DNA of 64,000 bases from assembly GCF_900130065.1 (NCBI RefSeq), contig NZ_FQXV01000001.1, forward strand, positions 340,572-404,571, in the 5' to 3' direction. Positions 54,173 to 61,510 of the stretch are shown here, piece after piece. Below the pieces are notes generated by a model. It was given only the letters and a program-made list of their open reading frames with translations, ran no database searches and was not told where the DNA came from. A program made the position numbers and the translations under genes. Each line of letters opens with the position of its first letter. The stretch's first letter is position 1. The stretch comes from Sporobacter termitidis DSM 10068 (GTDB lineage Bacteria > Bacillota > Clostridia > Oscillospirales > Oscillospiraceae).

Positions 54173-54667
54173 TTATCTCTCTATCTCTTTATAAACGCTT
54201 TCGAGCTCTTCGCGGCTCAGCATCCTGTGACAGTCCATAACGAGCTTGACGTCGCCGCCGACCTTGCCGATGCTTTTGATAAAAGCCTGCTCGGACGACG
54301 TACGCTCCAATGGATTCGGAACGACGTCGGTCATCGATAAAACCTCGGCGACGCTGTCGACGATCAGCCCATAAAAATCATTTTCAATATCGACGATAAT
54401 CACGCAGGTTCTGTCGGTATATTCGCCGGGCGTTTTATTAAACCGCAGCCGTACGTCGACGACCGGTATGATTCTTCCTCTTAAATTGATGATCCCCTTC
54501 ACATATTCGGGCAGCTGCGGCATTTCGGTGATCGATTGAATCCCGACAATTTCGGTGACATACCTGATTTCTATCGCATAATGCTCCCGGTCGATCATGA
54601 ATGTGAGATACCTGTCTTTCTGGGTGTCCTCCTGTCCGTTAAAATCGCTGGTCATTGCCTCAGACAT
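54173..54667 (-). CDS. cheW: Chemotaxis coupling protein CheW
   Basis: A 164-residue CheW: RYLTFMIDREHYAIEIRYV, the conserved PQLPEYVKGIINLRGRIIPVVDVR and DFYGLIVDSVAEVL. It links receptors to the CheA kinase. The region between its stop and the receptor start is a purine-rich array of AGATAAAGAGA-like units on the minus strand. Likely co-transcribed with the receptor. Confidence 0.95.
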   Translation of the reverse strand: MSEAMTSDFNGQEDTQKDRYLTFMIDREHYAIEIRYVTEIVGIQSITEMPQLPEYVKGIINLRGRIIPVVDVRLRFNKTPGEYTDRTCVIIVDIENDFYGLIVDSVAEVLSMTDVVPNPLERTSSEQAFIKSIGKVGGDVKLVMDCHRMLSREELESVYKEIER

Positions 54668-55099
54668 AGAATCGTCTCCTTTCTCTTTTGCCTTTGCTCA
54701 TATTTCTCATTTATCTCATTTTTTTCCAAACTCATCACCTCCTCAATCCGGACTAAATCGTTTCGCTACTGATTCTTATCGTATTGCATGATAACGGTCT
54801 TTACATATTTTTATGGATATTTTTTTAGAATAATTTCACTTTTTCGGATAAATATTTGTGTATTCCAAGAACTTTTTAAGAAAACCCGGGCCTCCGCGCA
54901 TATGGTCTATTCTCACATTTTTGGTTAATTTCTCATTTCTCCCGTATCCCCCATAGCAGACCCTTCGGCTGTCCCGCGTCAAAACGCCGGCTGTTTCAGC
55001 GCCTGCCGTCCGGAGGCCGCGTTGAAAATTCGGTGATAATCATTGAGAGTGTGGGCCGATGGAGCACCTGTTTCCGGCAAATTTCCCCGTACGAAAAAA
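54668..55099. other. Intergenic region upstream of cheW
   Basis: About 430 bases without a convincing gene. It contains a TCTCATTT-like repeated stretch near 54690-54725, probably with the cheW promoter and ribosome site. Nothing else was recognised. Confidence 0.4.
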
Positions 55100-55138
55100 A
55101 GTGCCGGCAGTCCCCGGGCGGCCGGGTCTGCTGGCACT
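55100..55138 (-). terminator. Terminator of the YesN-type regulator gene
   Basis: AGTGCCGGCAG (55100-55110) pairs with CTGCTGGCACT (55128-55138) with one G-T type mismatch; on the minus strand it is followed by seven T (complement of 55094-55100). Confidence 0.85.
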
Positions 55139-55179
55139 CTGACTGATGAGGTATTTGACTGTAAAACGCGGGATAAATA

Positions 55180-56283
55180 TTACATTTTTTGTGTCTCCAG
55201 GGAACTTCTGTATTTTGTCGGCGTCACATTGAAGGTTTTCTTGAAAAGCTTGCTGAAGTACTCGACACTGAAGCCGAGCTTGTCGGCAATCTCATAGTTT
55301 TTCAGGCTGAAATCCGCCAGCAGTATTTTCGCCCGCTCCATCTTCACAAAGGTGATGTAGTCAATAAGATTCCTGCCGGTCTTTTCCTTGAACAGCAGAC
55401 TGAGATAGGAGCTTGAGATGAACAGCTTTTTGGACAGGATCATCAGCGATATCTGCGCGTCGATATTTTCCAGGACGTATTTGCACGCCATGCGCGCAAG
55501 CTTGCTGCTGCCGATCCCCAGCTCAAACCGCGAAACGGTCCCGGTGATCCTTCCGACAATATCAAGAAACGCGTCCTCCATCTCGGGGAAGCCGGCATAC
55601 TTCGAAAAGTCGATATCCTCCGGGACAGCCGGCGATGACAATTTGCTCATCCATGAATATTCCTTGTCCACCGCTTCCATCAGGTCTCCGAGCACCCTGT
55701 TGATAACATAGGCCGATTTCAAAAGGTCGAAGCCGACCTCGGACCAGATCGTTTCCAGCATCTTCTTCGCGGTGGCGGAAGCCTCGCCGCTGGCTTCGCT
55801 GATGTTTTTGACCAGGAGCTTCAATAATTCAGTAGGATAATGGTCGCTCACCTGGCGCACCAGCACATGATTGAGGTAGTCGATTTTGGACAGCTGTTCG
55901 TCGCGCTCGCTGATATACGCATGGGCCCGCTGCAGCGTTTTCATGAGGTCCGCCTCCTCCACCGGCTTCAGCAGGTATTCAAACGCGCCGATGGCGATGC
56001 CCTGCCGCGCGTATTCAAAGTCGCTGAACTGGCTCATGAGGATAACGCATTTGCAGAGCCGTTCCTCAAAGACCTTCTTCGTCAGCTCAATGCCGTCTAC
56101 GACCGGCATCCTGATATCGGTGATCAAAAGGTCTACCGGCTCCGCGTAGAGCTTGCTCAGCGCCTCCCGGCCGCTCGAAGCCTCCGACACAATGACAAAG
56201 CCGGATTTTTCTCCCCAGATGTCCAGCGCCTTGAGATCGTTATGATAGATATCGTAATCATCCACGATCATCGTCTTATACAT
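55180..56283 (-). CDS. YesN-type response regulator (receiver plus AraC domain)
   Basis: A 367-residue regulator: an N-terminal receiver domain (MIVDDYDIY, phospho-acceptor Asp in LLITDIRMPVVDG, Lys in YLLKPVEEADL), a helical linker, and a C-terminal AraC-type double helix-turn-helix (ILSKKLFISSSYLSLLFKEKTG, then YEIADKLGFSVEYFSKLFKK). The ATG at 56283 has GGGAGGCG upstream. No histidine kinase partner is adjacent. It may respond to a kinase elsewhere. Confidence 0.93.
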   Translation of the reverse strand: MYKTMIVDDYDIYHNDLKALDIWGEKSGFVIVSEASSGREALSKLYAEPVDLLITDIRMPVVDGIELTKKVFEERLCKCVILMSQFSDFEYARQGIAIGAFEYLLKPVEEADLMKTLQRAHAYISERDEQLSKIDYLNHVLVRQVSDHYPTELLKLLVKNISEASGEASATAKKMLETIWSEVGFDLLKSAYVINRVLGDLMEAVDKEYSWMSKLSSPAVPEDIDFSKYAGFPEMEDAFLDIVGRITGTVSRFELGIGSSKLARMACKYVLENIDAQISLMILSKKLFISSSYLSLLFKEKTGRNLIDYITFVKMERAKILLADFSLKNYEIADKLGFSVEYFSKLFKKTFNVTPTKYRSSLETQKM

Positions 56284-56494
56284 ACTCTTCGCCTCCCCCC
56301 GGGACCGGCAGCCCAACGCATATTTTACAGCTTTATCGCCACAAAAACAACAATGCGCTTTAACCCGCGGCCGTCTCACTCCCTCTTTGCCGGAACGGAC
56401 TGTAAATGGCGTGTCAAGTGTGCTAAAATGTGTTTTACCCGCTGTGTGAATCAGGGTAAAGAGGGCGATACTTTGTATGTGAGGTGGATGCGCC

Positions 56495-57166
56495 GTGGAA
56501 GGAATTTGTTATATCGTCGCCGCGGGTCATATCGACAAAATGACGCTGGACCCGGGCGAGCATGATTTTGTTATTGCCGCCGACGCCGGTTATATGCATC
56601 TGGCCGCATTGTCGGCGGTGGCCGATCTTGTGGTCGGCGACTTCGACTCCATGCCCCAAAAGCCGAACCATCCGAATATCGTCGTGCATCCGGCGGAAAA
56701 GGACGAAACCGACACAATCCTGGCCATGGACGAGGGGCTCAAACGGGGTTACAGGACCTTCGTCATCCTCGGGGGCCTGGGCGGCCGGCTGGACCACACG
56801 CTGGCCAATATCCAGGCGCTTTGCTATCTTGCCGAGAAGGGCGCCCGCGGCTTTCTGCTGGGCTGCGGCACGGCGGTAACGGCCGTCAAAAACGGCTGCC
56901 TGTCCTTCGGCGGGGAGAAAAAGGGCGTCATCTCCGTCTTCTGCTGCGGCGATCCGGCCCGGGGCGTCAATCTCCGGGGCCTCAAATACGAGCTTCATGA
57001 CGCCGTGCTGCGCGCCGCAATGCCGCTGGGCGTCAGCAACGAATTCACCGGCGCGGACAGCACGGTCACCGTCGGGGACGGCACGCTCGCCGTCCTGTGG
57101 GAGGAAAGCGCCGCCGACGTTATTGACAACCTGCGGGAAACGTGCTATAGTGCCACCAATAACTGA
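56495..57166 (+). CDS. thiN: Thiamine diphosphokinase
   Basis: A 223-residue ThiN: IAADAGYMHL, VVGDFDSMP, DETDTILAMDEGL, ILGGLGGRLDHTLANI (the most conserved block), and SNEFTG near the C-terminus. It transfers pyrophosphate from ATP to thiamine, giving TPP in one step. GTG start with GAGGTGG upstream. It ends five bases before the TPP riboswitch that controls the following thiamine operon. Confidence 0.93.
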   Translation: MEGICYIVAAGHIDKMTLDPGEHDFVIAADAGYMHLAALSAVADLVVGDFDSMPQKPNHPNIVVHPAEKDETDTILAMDEGLKRGYRTFVILGGLGGRLDHTLANIQALCYLAEKGARGFLLGCGTAVTAVKNGCLSFGGEKKGVISVFCCGDPARGVNLRGLKYELHDAVLRAAMPLGVSNEFTGADSTVTVGDGTLAVLWEESAADVIDNLRETCYSATNN

Positions 57167-57170
57167 ATAG

Positions 57171-57254
57171 TCAGGGGAGCTTGTACGACAGGCTGAGAGG
57201 AAGTTATGAACTTCGACCCTAAAACCTGATTTGGGTAATGCCAACGTAGGAAGC
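57171..57254 (+). ncRNA. TPP riboswitch (THI element)
   Basis: The conserved parts are all present: AGGGGAGC at the 5' side, ACAGGCTGAGAGGA, GACCCTAAAACCTGATTTGG, and GGTAATGCCAACGTAGGAAGC. It binds thiamine pyrophosphate. A terminator hairpin follows at 57270, indicating control by premature termination of the cytX-thiMED operon. Confidence 0.96.
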
Positions 57255-57269
57255 AAACGCAGATTTCAG

Positions 57270-57301
57270 CGGGAAATGCCATCAGGTGTTTCCCGTTTTT
57301 T
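57270..57301 (+). terminator. Riboswitch-controlled terminator
   Basis: CGGGAAA (57270-57276) and TTTCCCG (57289-57295) followed by TTTTTT. Expression platform of the TPP riboswitch. Confidence 0.88.
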
Positions 57302-57341
57302 ACGTTGCGCCCACCCCCTGATTTTATGAAAGGGCTGTCCT

Positions 57342-58529
57342 ATGGAAAACAAAAAAACCTCTGTCTTTGAAAACGGCCTGATCTGGTTCGGCGCCGCCGT
57401 ATCGATCGCGGAGATCATGGCCGGTACATATTTTGCGCCGCTGGGCCTTGCAAAAGGCCTGATGGCCATACTGCTCGGCCACCTGATCGGCTGCGCGCTG
57501 TTCTTCTTCGCCGGTCTCATCGGCGCGAACACCGGCAAAAGCGCCATGGAAACGGTGAAAATTTCCTTCGGCCAAAAGGGCGCTATCCTCTTTTCCGGGC
57601 TCAACGTGCTGCAGCTTGTCGGCTGGACGGCTATCATGATCGTCGTCGGCGCGGCCAGCGCCGGACTGATCCTGCCCTCCGTCGGCGGCTGGTTCTGGTG
57701 CGTCGTCATCGGCGCGCTCATCCTCGTCTGGGTGCTCATCGGCGTCAAAAACCTGAGCAAGGTCAACCTGATCGCCATGGCGGCCCTTTTCATTCTTTCC
57801 GTTATCCTGAGCATCACCGTTTTCGGCGGCCAAGCCGGCGCGTCCGCCATGCCGGACATCACCTTCGGCCGGGCGGTGGAGCTGGCGGTGACGATGCCGC
57901 TGTCCTGGCTGCCGCTCGTTTCGGACTATACGCGGTACGCCAAAAGAAAAACGGCGGTGCCCCTGGCCAGCAGCCTCGTATATTTTTTCACAAGCTCCTG
58001 GATGTACTTGATCGGCCTCGGCGTCGCGATGTTCGCCGCCGGCACCGACATCGGCCAGCTGCTTCTGGACGCCGGGCTCGGCGTGGCGGGGCTTTTGATC
58101 GTCGTCTTTTCAACGGTGACCACAGCCTTTCTGGACGCCTTCTCCGCGGGCGTCAGCGCCGTCAGCATCGCGGGGCGGCTCGACGAAAAGAAGACGGCGG
58201 CCGCTGTCTGCGTCGTCGGCACCGTGCTCGCCATATTCACCCCCATCACGCGGTTTGAAGATTTTCTATACCTCATCGGCTCCGTCTTCGCGCCGATGAT
58301 CTCAATCCTGATCGTGGACGTATTTCTGCTCCGGCATGACGCGTCCGGGTCGGCTGTCAGCGTCAAAAATCTGATCATATGGGCCGTCGGGTTCGCCGCC
58401 TACAGGCTGTCCATGCAACTGGACACGCCGGTGGGCAACACGCTGCCCGTCATGCTCGTCACCGGCCTTTTGTGCCTGATCGTTTATAAAATCGGAGGTA
58501 AAAACAATGCTCGGAACAATGCTCAATAA
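57342..58529 (+). CDS. cytX: HMP/cytosine permease CytX (NCS1 family)
   Basis: A 395-residue membrane protein with 11-12 predicted helices, of the nucleobase:cation symporter-1 type. The N-terminus (VSIAEIMAGTYFAPLGLAKG) and PLSWLPLVSDYTRYAKRK are family-like. In riboswitch-controlled loci this is CytX, importing the pyrimidine hydroxymethylpyrimidine. First gene of the thi operon; overlaps thiM by 23 bases. Confidence 0.9.
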   Translation: MENKKTSVFENGLIWFGAAVSIAEIMAGTYFAPLGLAKGLMAILLGHLIGCALFFFAGLIGANTGKSAMETVKISFGQKGAILFSGLNVLQLVGWTAIMIVVGAASAGLILPSVGGWFWCVVIGALILVWVLIGVKNLSKVNLIAMAALFILSVILSITVFGGQAGASAMPDITFGRAVELAVTMPLSWLPLVSDYTRYAKRKTAVPLASSLVYFFTSSWMYLIGLGVAMFAAGTDIGQLLLDAGLGVAGLLIVVFSTVTTAFLDAFSAGVSAVSIAGRLDEKKTAAAVCVVGTVLAIFTPITRFEDFLYLIGSVFAPMISILIVDVFLLRHDASGSAVSVKNLIIWAVGFAAYRLSMQLDTPVGNTLPVMLVTGLLCLIVYKIGGKNNARNNAQ

Positions 58530-59331
58530 CGTCCGTTCGGCCGCGCCGCTGGTCCACTGCATCACAAACTACGTCACCGTGAACGACTGCGCCAACATCC
58601 TTCTGGCCGCCGGAGCCTCTCCCATCATGTCCGACGACGTGGGAGAGGTGGAGGAAATTACCGCCATCTGCTCGGCGCTGGCCGTCAACATCGGCACGCT
58701 CAACCAGCGGACGATCCCCGCCATGTTCATGGCCGGGAAAAAGGCGGCCGCCCTGAAAAAGCCCATCGTCCTCGACCCCGTGGGGGCCGGCGCGTCAAAG
58801 CTCCGCACAGAGACGGCGGCAAAGCTTATGGCGGAGGTCCCCTTCTCCGTCATCCGCGGGAATATCAGCGAAGTAAAGGCTCTGGCGCTGGGCGGCGGCT
58901 CCACCAGGGGCGTCGACGCCGACGCGGCCGACGCCGTGACCACCGCGACGCTGGATGACGCCGTGATCTTTGCCAAGAGATACGCCGCCAAAACGGGCGC
59001 CGTCGTCGCCGTCACCGGCGCTGTGGACATCGTCACCGACGGGAGCGCGGCCTATCTCATCCGTAACGGCCACCCCATGATGTCGAAGATCACCGGCAGC
59101 GGCTGCATGCTCACGGCGCTCACCGGCGCGTTCCTGGCCTCCAATCCCGAAAATATTCTCGAGGCCGCCGCCGCCGCGCTCATCGCCATGGGTCTTTGCG
59201 GCGAGGCGGCCTATCGGAAATTCCTCGATCGCAAAACGGGCAACGCGACTTTTAGAAACGACTTGATCGACGCCGTCTTCAGCCTGACCGGCGACGCGCT
59301 GGAGAAAGGGGCCCGCTATGAGGTGCGCTGA
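58507..59331 (+). CDS. thiM: Hydroxyethylthiazole kinase
   Basis: A 274-residue ThiM: PLVHCITNYVTVNDCANILL, GASPIMSDDVGEVEE, VLDPVGAGASKLRTE, IRGNISEVKALA and KITGSGCMLTALTGAF. It phosphorylates the thiazole moiety for salvage. The ATG at 58507 has GGAGG eight bases upstream. Overlaps cytX and thiE. Confidence 0.96.
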   Translation: MLGTMLNNVRSAAPLVHCITNYVTVNDCANILLAAGASPIMSDDVGEVEEITAICSALAVNIGTLNQRTIPAMFMAGKKAAALKKPIVLDPVGAGASKLRTETAAKLMAEVPFSVIRGNISEVKALALGGGSTRGVDADAADAVTTATLDDAVIFAKRYAAKTGAVVAVTGAVDIVTDGSAAYLIRNGHPMMSKITGSGCMLTALTGAFLASNPENILEAAAAALIAMGLCGEAAYRKFLDRKTGNATFRNDLIDAVFSLTGDALEKGARYEVR

Positions 59332-59959
59332 CGGCGCGCTGCTGCTGTATGCCGTCACCGACAGGACGTGGCTCGGCGGCCGGACGCTGGCAAATCAGGT
59401 GGAGGACTGCCTCGCAGGCGGCGCCACCATGGTGCAGCTGCGGGAAAAGGCGCTTGGCTACGGCGCCTTTCTGGCCGAGGCGCTGGAGCTCAAAGCGCTC
59501 TGCAAAAGGTACGGCGCGCCGTTTCTCATCAACGACGCCGTGGACATCGCCGAAGCCAGCGATGCCGACGGCGTGCATGTGGGCCAGGGCGATATGGATA
59601 TCCGGGACGCGCGGCAAAAGCTCGGCCCGGGCAAGATCATCGGCGTCTCCGTGCAGACGGTGGCGCAGGCGCTGGAGGCCGAGAAAAACGGCGCCGACTA
59701 TCTGGGTGTGGGCGCCGTCTTCCCCACCGCGTCAAAGGCAGACGCCGGCGACGTTTCACACGCCGCGCTTACACAGATTTGCGCCGCCGTTAACATTCCC
59801 GTGGTTGCAATCGGCGGGATAAACAGGCATAATATACGGGAGCTTAAGGGCACGGGCATTGACGGCGTCGCCGTCATCTCGGCGCTTTTCGCTGAAAAAG
59901 ACATCGCCGGCGCGGCAAAGGCGCTGCTGGCGCTGTCAAAAGAGACGGTGTCTGAATGA
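59318..59959 (+). CDS. thiE: Thiamine phosphate synthase
   Basis: A 213-residue ThiE: GGATMVQLREKAL, APFLINDAVDIA, ADGVHVGQGDMD, LGVGAVFPTASKADA and VVAIGGINRHNI. It joins HMP pyrophosphate and thiazole phosphate to thiamine monophosphate. Overlaps thiM by 14 bases and the HAD gene by four. Confidence 0.96.
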   Translation: MRCADGALLLYAVTDRTWLGGRTLANQVEDCLAGGATMVQLREKALGYGAFLAEALELKALCKRYGAPFLINDAVDIAEASDADGVHVGQGDMDIRDARQKLGPGKIIGVSVQTVAQALEAEKNGADYLGVGAVFPTASKADAGDVSHAALTQICAAVNIPVVAIGGINRHNIRELKGTGIDGVAVISALFAEKDIAGAAKALLALSKETVSE

Positions 59960-60609
59960 TAGATTTCAACGGCGCGATTTTTGATATGGACGGCACGCTC
60001 CTGGACTCCATGCCGATCTGGGATACGGTGGCGGTGGAGTACCTGAAAAGCCGGGGCATCACCCCCAACGACGATATTTATCAGGCCGTACGGTCCATGA
60101 GCATCCAGCAGGTCTGCGGCCATTTTTGCTCGGTCTACGGGCTGACGCTCACCCAGCAGGAGATCACCGACGGCATCAACGGCATGGTGGAGGACTTTTA
60201 CTTCAACCGCGCCCCCTTAAAGGCCGGCGTCCCGGAAGCGCTGCGGCGCCTCGAAGCGCGCGGCGTCAAGATGTGCGTGGCGACGGCCACCGACCGGTAC
60301 CTGGTGGAAGCCGCCCTTGCCCGGACGGGCATCCTCCGGTTTTTCGACCGGATCTTTACCTGCACGGAGGCAGGCGCCGGCAAGGACGAGCCGGATATTT
60401 TCCATCAGGCGCTTGATTTCCTCGGCACCGGCGCCGGCGGGACGGTCGTCTTTGAAGACGCGCTTTATGCCATCGAGACGGCCAAGGCGGCGGGCCTGCG
60501 CGTCGTGGCCTTGTACGACGCCTCCGCCGCCGACCAGCAGGACAAAATCAAAAAGCGCGCCGACTGCTTTTATCAATCCTTTGAGGAATGGAATGAGGAC
60601 AATGCTTAA
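59956..60609 (+). CDS. HAD-family phosphatase (probable thiamine-monophosphate phosphatase)
   Basis: A 217-residue HAD hydrolase of the beta-phosphoglucomutase-like subgroup: motif I FDMDGTLLDSM, motif II VATATDR, motif IV VVFEDALYAI, with a helical cap. It overlaps thiE by four bases (ATGA) inside the thiamine operon. Since this locus makes TMP with ThiE but ends with ThiN, which needs free thiamine, a TMP phosphatase is required and this is the natural candidate. The assignment is by context. Confidence 0.85.
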   Translation: MIDFNGAIFDMDGTLLDSMPIWDTVAVEYLKSRGITPNDDIYQAVRSMSIQQVCGHFCSVYGLTLTQQEITDGINGMVEDFYFNRAPLKAGVPEALRRLEARGVKMCVATATDRYLVEAALARTGILRFFDRIFTCTEAGAGKDEPDIFHQALDFLGTGAGGTVVFEDALYAIETAKAAGLRVVALYDASAADQQDKIKKRADCFYQSFEEWNEDNA

Positions 60610-61411
60610 AAAAGTCCTGACGATCGCCGGCTCCGACTGCAGCGGCGGCGCGGGCATCCAGGCGGATATCAAAACGATCACCGCTCATAAGATGTACGCC
60701 ATGAGCGCCATCACGGCCCTGACGGCCCAAAACACGACGGGCGTTTACGGCATATTCGAGGCCACGCCCGAGTTTGTGGCCTCGCAGTTGGACTGTATCT
60801 TCAGCGATATCCGGCCCGACGCCGTGAAGATCGGCATGGTCTCCAGCCCCGGCATCATCGCGGCCATCGCCGAAAGGCTCGCCTTTTATAACGCGGAGAA
60901 TATCGTCATCGACCCGGTGATGGCCGCCACCTCCGGCGGCAGGCTGCTCCTTGACGGCGCGGCCCAGACGCTTATGGAAAAGCTCTTTCCCCTGGGCACC
61001 GTCGTCACCCCGAACATCCCGGAGGCGGAGGCGCTCAGCGGCATCGAGATCATGAGCGGCCGGAACGTCTTCAGCCAGCGGAATATGATCCGGGCGGCGG
61101 AAATCATTGCCTCAATGACGAAAGGCGCCGTGCTCGTCAAGGGCGGCCATCTGGAGTGCTCCGCCGACGATCTTTTGTACGCCGGCGGCACGGCCCGCTG
61201 GTTTAGCGACCAGCGCGTGGACAACCCCAACACCCACGGCACCGGCTGCACCCTCTCCTCCGCCATTGCCTGCAACCTCGCCGCGGGATATTCCCTCGCC
61301 GACAGCGTCCGCCGGGCAAAGGACTACGTCACCGGCGCCCTGAAAGCCGGGCTCAGGCTCGGCAACGGCCGCGGCCCGCTGGACCACACATGGCGGATGG
61401 GTCCGGATTGA
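60593..61411 (+). CDS. thiD: Hydroxymethylpyrimidine/phosphomethylpyrimidine kinase
   Basis: A 272-residue ThiD: VLTIAGSDCSGGAGIQADIKT, MYAMSAITALTAQNTTGV, IDPVMAATSGGRLL, VTPNIPEAEALSG and THGTGCTLSSAIACNLA. It makes HMP pyrophosphate from HMP by two phosphorylations. The ATG at 60593 has GAGG seven bases upstream; the ATG at 60602 is too close to a GAGG. Last gene of the operon, overlapping the HAD gene. Confidence 0.96.
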   Translation: MRTMLKKVLTIAGSDCSGGAGIQADIKTITAHKMYAMSAITALTAQNTTGVYGIFEATPEFVASQLDCIFSDIRPDAVKIGMVSSPGIIAAIAERLAFYNAENIVIDPVMAATSGGRLLLDGAAQTLMEKLFPLGTVVTPNIPEAEALSGIEIMSGRNVFSQRNMIRAAEIIASMTKGAVLVKGGHLECSADDLLYAGGTARWFSDQRVDNPNTHGTGCTLSSAIACNLAAGYSLADSVRRAKDYVTGALKAGLRLGNGRGPLDHTWRMGPD

Positions 61412-61463
61412 ACCGCGCGCCCGTGCATAACATGCTGTCAATATGAATACCCGCACCCCATGA

Positions 61464-61488
61464 GGACGCCCCTTCGGCGCCCTTTTTT
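61464..61488 (+). terminator. Terminator of the thiamine operon
   Basis: GGACGCC (61464-61470), loop CCTTC, GGCGCCC (61476-61482), then TTTTTT. Confidence 0.85.
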
Positions 61489-61510
61489 GCGTTGAGGCAT
61501 ATGATCTTTG

